Shown here one piece after another: positions 6,152-7,616 of a stretch of 7,616 nucleotides of DNA. A model generated the notes under the pieces. The model searched no databases. It was given only the letters and a program-made list of their open reading frames with translations, and was not told where the DNA came from. Source of the stretch: Oceanospirillaceae bacterium (GTDB lineage: Bacteria > Pseudomonadota > Gammaproteobacteria > Pseudomonadales > Balneatricaceae); contig JAGSHA010000144.1 of assembly GCA_023954795.1 (NCBI GenBank), positions 1 through 7,616 on the forward strand, in the 5' to 3' direction. Made by a program: the position numbers and the translations under genes. How positions within the stretch are numbered: the first letter of the stretch is position 1; the number at the start of each line of letters is the position of its first letter.

Positions 6152-6180
6152 TTGACAGATTATGGAATGATCGCTAGTTT
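6152..6180 (+). promoter_or_regulatory. Candidate sigma-70 promoter for the sulfotransferase gene
   Basis: A perfect TTGACA (6152-6157) lies 17 bases before TAGTTT (6175-6180). That -10 keeps the three most important bases (T1, A2, T6) but is otherwise poor. The start would fall near 6187, about 58 bases before the start codon. The surrounding AT-rich DNA is typical of promoter regions. Confidence 0.42.
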
Positions 6181-6244
6181 CCATACTGATTTAAAGGGTA
6201 TATAGCCATACTCTAAAACTCCCTAAAACATAAAGGTTGGCCCA

Positions 6245-7051
6245 ATGAACAAGCACTTCGTTCTCACCAGTGGCCGTAGCGGCAGCAACTACATATCGAG
6301 CTTGCTGACCAAACATCCCAATGTGATTAACTACGGAGAAGTACTCGGTGAATGGACCACCGGTTACAAGGTGAATAAATATTTGATCGGTCAGGGAGAC
6401 GCAGGCAAATATTTGGACTTTATCTATCGTGGCAAAGGGTATTTCCAGCTATCCCAAACCTACGCACGCTTGAAATCGATCAAGTCGGGTCAGGGCGCCG
6501 TTAATAAAAAGTGGTCGGACATCACAAGTTATGGCATCAAAGATTTTGCCATGACACTGATTCAGCGTGATGCGCCTGATTACTTGAAAAACAATCCAGA
6601 TATTCGGGTGATCAATCTCTATCGTGAGAACGCGTTGCGCCGCTTTGCTTCAGTGCAACTGCTTGATGAGACAGGCGTTGTTTCTACGGACCACGCCCAG
6701 GTTGATGCTGCAGCGGCGCAAAAGCTGAAGAAACAGGTCTACCTTGATCCGAACACGATTCTGGCGGATCTGCAACGTACTCAGAAGGTGGTTCAGGATC
6801 AACTGGATATGGTCGCACAGCTGCCTGCAGACCAGGTGCTAACCATTCGCTATGAAGATCTCTTTGCCAGCGAAGAGGCTAAACATGAATTCGCAGCCAA
6901 TATGTTTAAGTTTATTGATGTTGAACCGCTGGAATTAAGCAGCAGCCACAAAAAACTAAACAGCGACGATCTGAAAGAATTGATCTCTAATTACGATGAG
7001 ATTTTCGACATCTGTAAAGGTAGTGAATTTGAACGCTACTTTTATTATTGA
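6245..7051 (+). CDS. Sulfotransferase-family protein (PAPS-dependent type)
   Basis: A 268-residue protein without signal peptide or membrane segment, the size of bacterial Stf0/NodH-like sulfotransferases. These move the sulfuryl group from PAPS onto a hydroxyl or amino group of a carbohydrate, lipid or small molecule in the cytoplasm. The N-terminal LTSGRSGSNYISSLL (7-21) is the 5'-phosphosulfate-binding loop. VINLYRENALRRFASVQ (122-138) is the 3'-phosphate-binding element with its conserved Arg and Ser. GIKDF (97-101) and VLTIRYEDLF (198-207) match family positions. The acceptor is unknown and no glycosyltransferase or PAPS-making gene is adjacent. AAAGG at 6232-6236 is 8 bases before the ATG. 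The gene diverges from the HD-GYP gene, so an extracellular-matrix link is possible but unproven. It appears complete and intact. Confidence 0.82.
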   Translation: MNKHFVLTSGRSGSNYISSLLTKHPNVINYGEVLGEWTTGYKVNKYLIGQGDAGKYLDFIYRGKGYFQLSQTYARLKSIKSGQGAVNKKWSDITSYGIKDFAMTLIQRDAPDYLKNNPDIRVINLYRENALRRFASVQLLDETGVVSTDHAQVDAAAAQKLKKQVYLDPNTILADLQRTQKVVQDQLDMVAQLPADQVLTIRYEDLFASEEAKHEFAANMFKFIDVEPLELSSSHKKLNSDDLKELISNYDEIFDICKGSEFERYFYY

Positions 7052-7114
7052 TGAGGCAAGAAGGACGCACACGGAAAACTGACGTTTATTCAAACAACCG
7101 TTTACCGGTAATGC

Positions 7115-7143
7115 TTGTAAACCTCTGCGGGCTGAAAGATAAT
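7115..7143 (+). promoter_or_regulatory. Candidate sigma-70 promoter in the sulfotransferase-thiC gap
   Basis: TTGTAA (7115-7120, 4 of 6 to the -35) and GATAAT (7138-7143, 5 of 6 to the -10) are separated by exactly 17 bases. No good reading frame follows; the only thing downstream on this strand is the terminator at 7226-7255. It therefore marks a possible small RNA start near 7150. Confidence 0.4.
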
Positions 7144-7149
7144 TCAAAA

Positions 7150-7256
7150 ATTCGCAGTGTGGTAGTGGTATATAAATTGCGAAGCCGAATTCTCCTCCTA
7201 AGGATAGTGCAGGAGATCCACGACGAAAAAAGCCGCCCCTTAGGGCGGCTTTTTTT
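7150..7256 (+). ncRNA. Candidate small RNA of about 107 bases
   Basis: The interval is bounded by a spaced sigma-70-like promoter on the left and a strong intrinsic terminator with a U run on the right, and contains no recognisable gene. An internal inverted pair, TCTCCT (7191-7196) and AGGAGA (7211-7216), could form a hairpin, and the unpaired CCTAAGGA between the arms is Shine-Dalgarno-like. A U-rich terminator end is typical of Hfq-dependent small RNAs. It matches no RNA family I know. The alternative is that this is simply the 3' untranslated region of the sulfotransferase mRNA. Confidence 0.3.
7226..7256. terminator. Bidirectional intrinsic terminator
   Basis: AAAAAAGCCGCCC pairs with GGGCGGCTTTTTT around a CTTA loop, giving a seven-pair GC stem continued by six A-T pairs, with a further T after the stem. 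Because the flanks are A-rich on one side and T-rich on the other, it works on both strands. It can end the sulfotransferase transcript (or the candidate small RNA) and, on the minus strand, thiC, whose stop lies 28 bases away. Confidence 0.93.
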
Positions 7257-7283
7257 ATTTCAGAACTGGATACTGAAATCTAT

Positions 7284-7616
7284 TTATACTTTATGGTAAA
7301 TCTCAGCACCTGTTTCTTTAAACTCTGCTGACTTCGCCTGCATCCCTTCATCCGCTTTCGCATTGATCGCTGCGACCTGCTCGGCATCCAGATCACGTAC
7401 TTCCTGTGAGATCTTCATAGAGCAGAACTTCGGACCACACATGGAGCAGAAGTGCGCCACTTTTGCAGAATCCTTTGGCAGGGTTTCATCGTGGTAAGCA
7501 CGCGCAGTGTCCGGATCCAGACCGATGTTGAACTGATCTTCCCAACGGAATTCAAAGCGGGCTTTAGACATCGCGTTATCGCGAATCTGTGCACCCGGAT
7601 GACCTTTCGCCAGATC
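7284..7616 (-). CDS. thiC: Phosphomethylpyrimidine synthase ThiC (partial, C-terminal 110 residues)
   Basis: The minus-strand frame is open from the right window edge to TAA at 7284-7286, so only the C-terminus of a protein usually above 600 residues is present. ThiC is a radical-SAM enzyme that converts aminoimidazole ribotide to HMP phosphate, the pyrimidine half of thiamine. Diagnostic features are DLAKGHPGAQIRDNAMSKAR at the start of the visible part, FEFRWEDQFNIGLDPDTAR, HDETLPKDSAKVAHFCSMC, and the CxxCxxxxC cluster motif (CSMCGPKFC) that holds the 4Fe-4S cluster, then KISQEVRD. The protein ends in EIYHKV. The upstream part, where a TPP riboswitch is often found, is outside the window. 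Confidence 0.98.
   Translation of the reverse strand, partial: DLAKGHPGAQIRDNAMSKARFEFRWEDQFNIGLDPDTARAYHDETLPKDSAKVAHFCSMCGPKFCSMKISQEVRDLDAEQVAAINAKADEGMQAKSAEFKETGAEIYHKV

Noticed and set aside
7102..7111. TTACCGGTAA palindrome as an operator
   Set aside because: It is ten bases long, with no good gene downstream; chance occurrence is likely, though it lies just before the small-RNA promoter candidate.
7048..7299. Small gene overlapping the sulfotransferase stop (83 codons)
   Set aside because: It runs through the intrinsic terminator stem, has no recognisable sequence, and its only support is a start overlapping the previous stop.
1..7616. CRISPR array, transposase, integrase, toxin-antitoxin or phage-defence genes
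   Set aside because: No spaced repeat array, terminal inverted repeats, or such protein motifs were seen on either strand.

Overview
The window looks like a piece of a gammaproteobacterial chromosome, probably from a free-living, motile, perhaps marine lineage. The genus cannot be fixed from sequence alone. Grounds for this are the ThiC C-terminus, a small protein resembling the DUF5062 family of marine gammaproteobacteria, three cyclic-di-GMP domains on two proteins, and a candidate flagellar sigma-28 promoter. There are no rRNA or tRNA genes, insertion sequences, CRISPR arrays or phage genes. Eight protein genes are supported, two of them cut by the window edges.

Left part (1-1700). A CHAD-domain protein runs leftwards off the window. 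Divergent from it is a YbaK/EbsC-type aminoacyl-tRNA deacylase, which ends at a strong hairpin terminator. A small cytoplasmic protein of about 87 residues follows, with its own candidate promoter. These look like housekeeping or accessory genes with no obvious shared pathway.

Centre (1700-6000). This is the most interesting part. A periplasmic, SsuA/THI5(NMT1)-type substrate-binding protein overlaps by 4 bases (ATGA) the start of a membrane protein with the layout TM, about 137 periplasmic residues, TM, HAMP, GGDEF, EAL. No ABC permease or ATPase gene is next to them. The pair therefore reads as a ligand-sensing module in which the binding protein reports to a c-di-GMP enzyme, not as a transporter. 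A perfect 12-base palindrome of LacI-family operator type lies 48 bases upstream of the pair. Converging on it from the right, with 14 bases between the stop codons, is a soluble HD-GYP c-di-GMP phosphodiesterase with an added C-terminal zinc ribbon. A well-matched sigma-28 (FliA) promoter precedes it. Synthesis and breakdown of c-di-GMP are thus encoded side by side.

Right part (6000-7616). An AT-rich divergent intergenic region carries the sigma-28 candidate on one strand and two sigma-70-like candidates on the other. It leads into a lone sulfotransferase-family gene. After that come about 230 bases without a gene, holding a good sigma-70-like promoter followed about 110 bases later by a textbook bidirectional intrinsic terminator. 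That layout fits a small RNA, though the terminator also serves the converging genes. The window ends in the C-terminus of ThiC (thiamine pyrimidine synthesis) on the minus strand.
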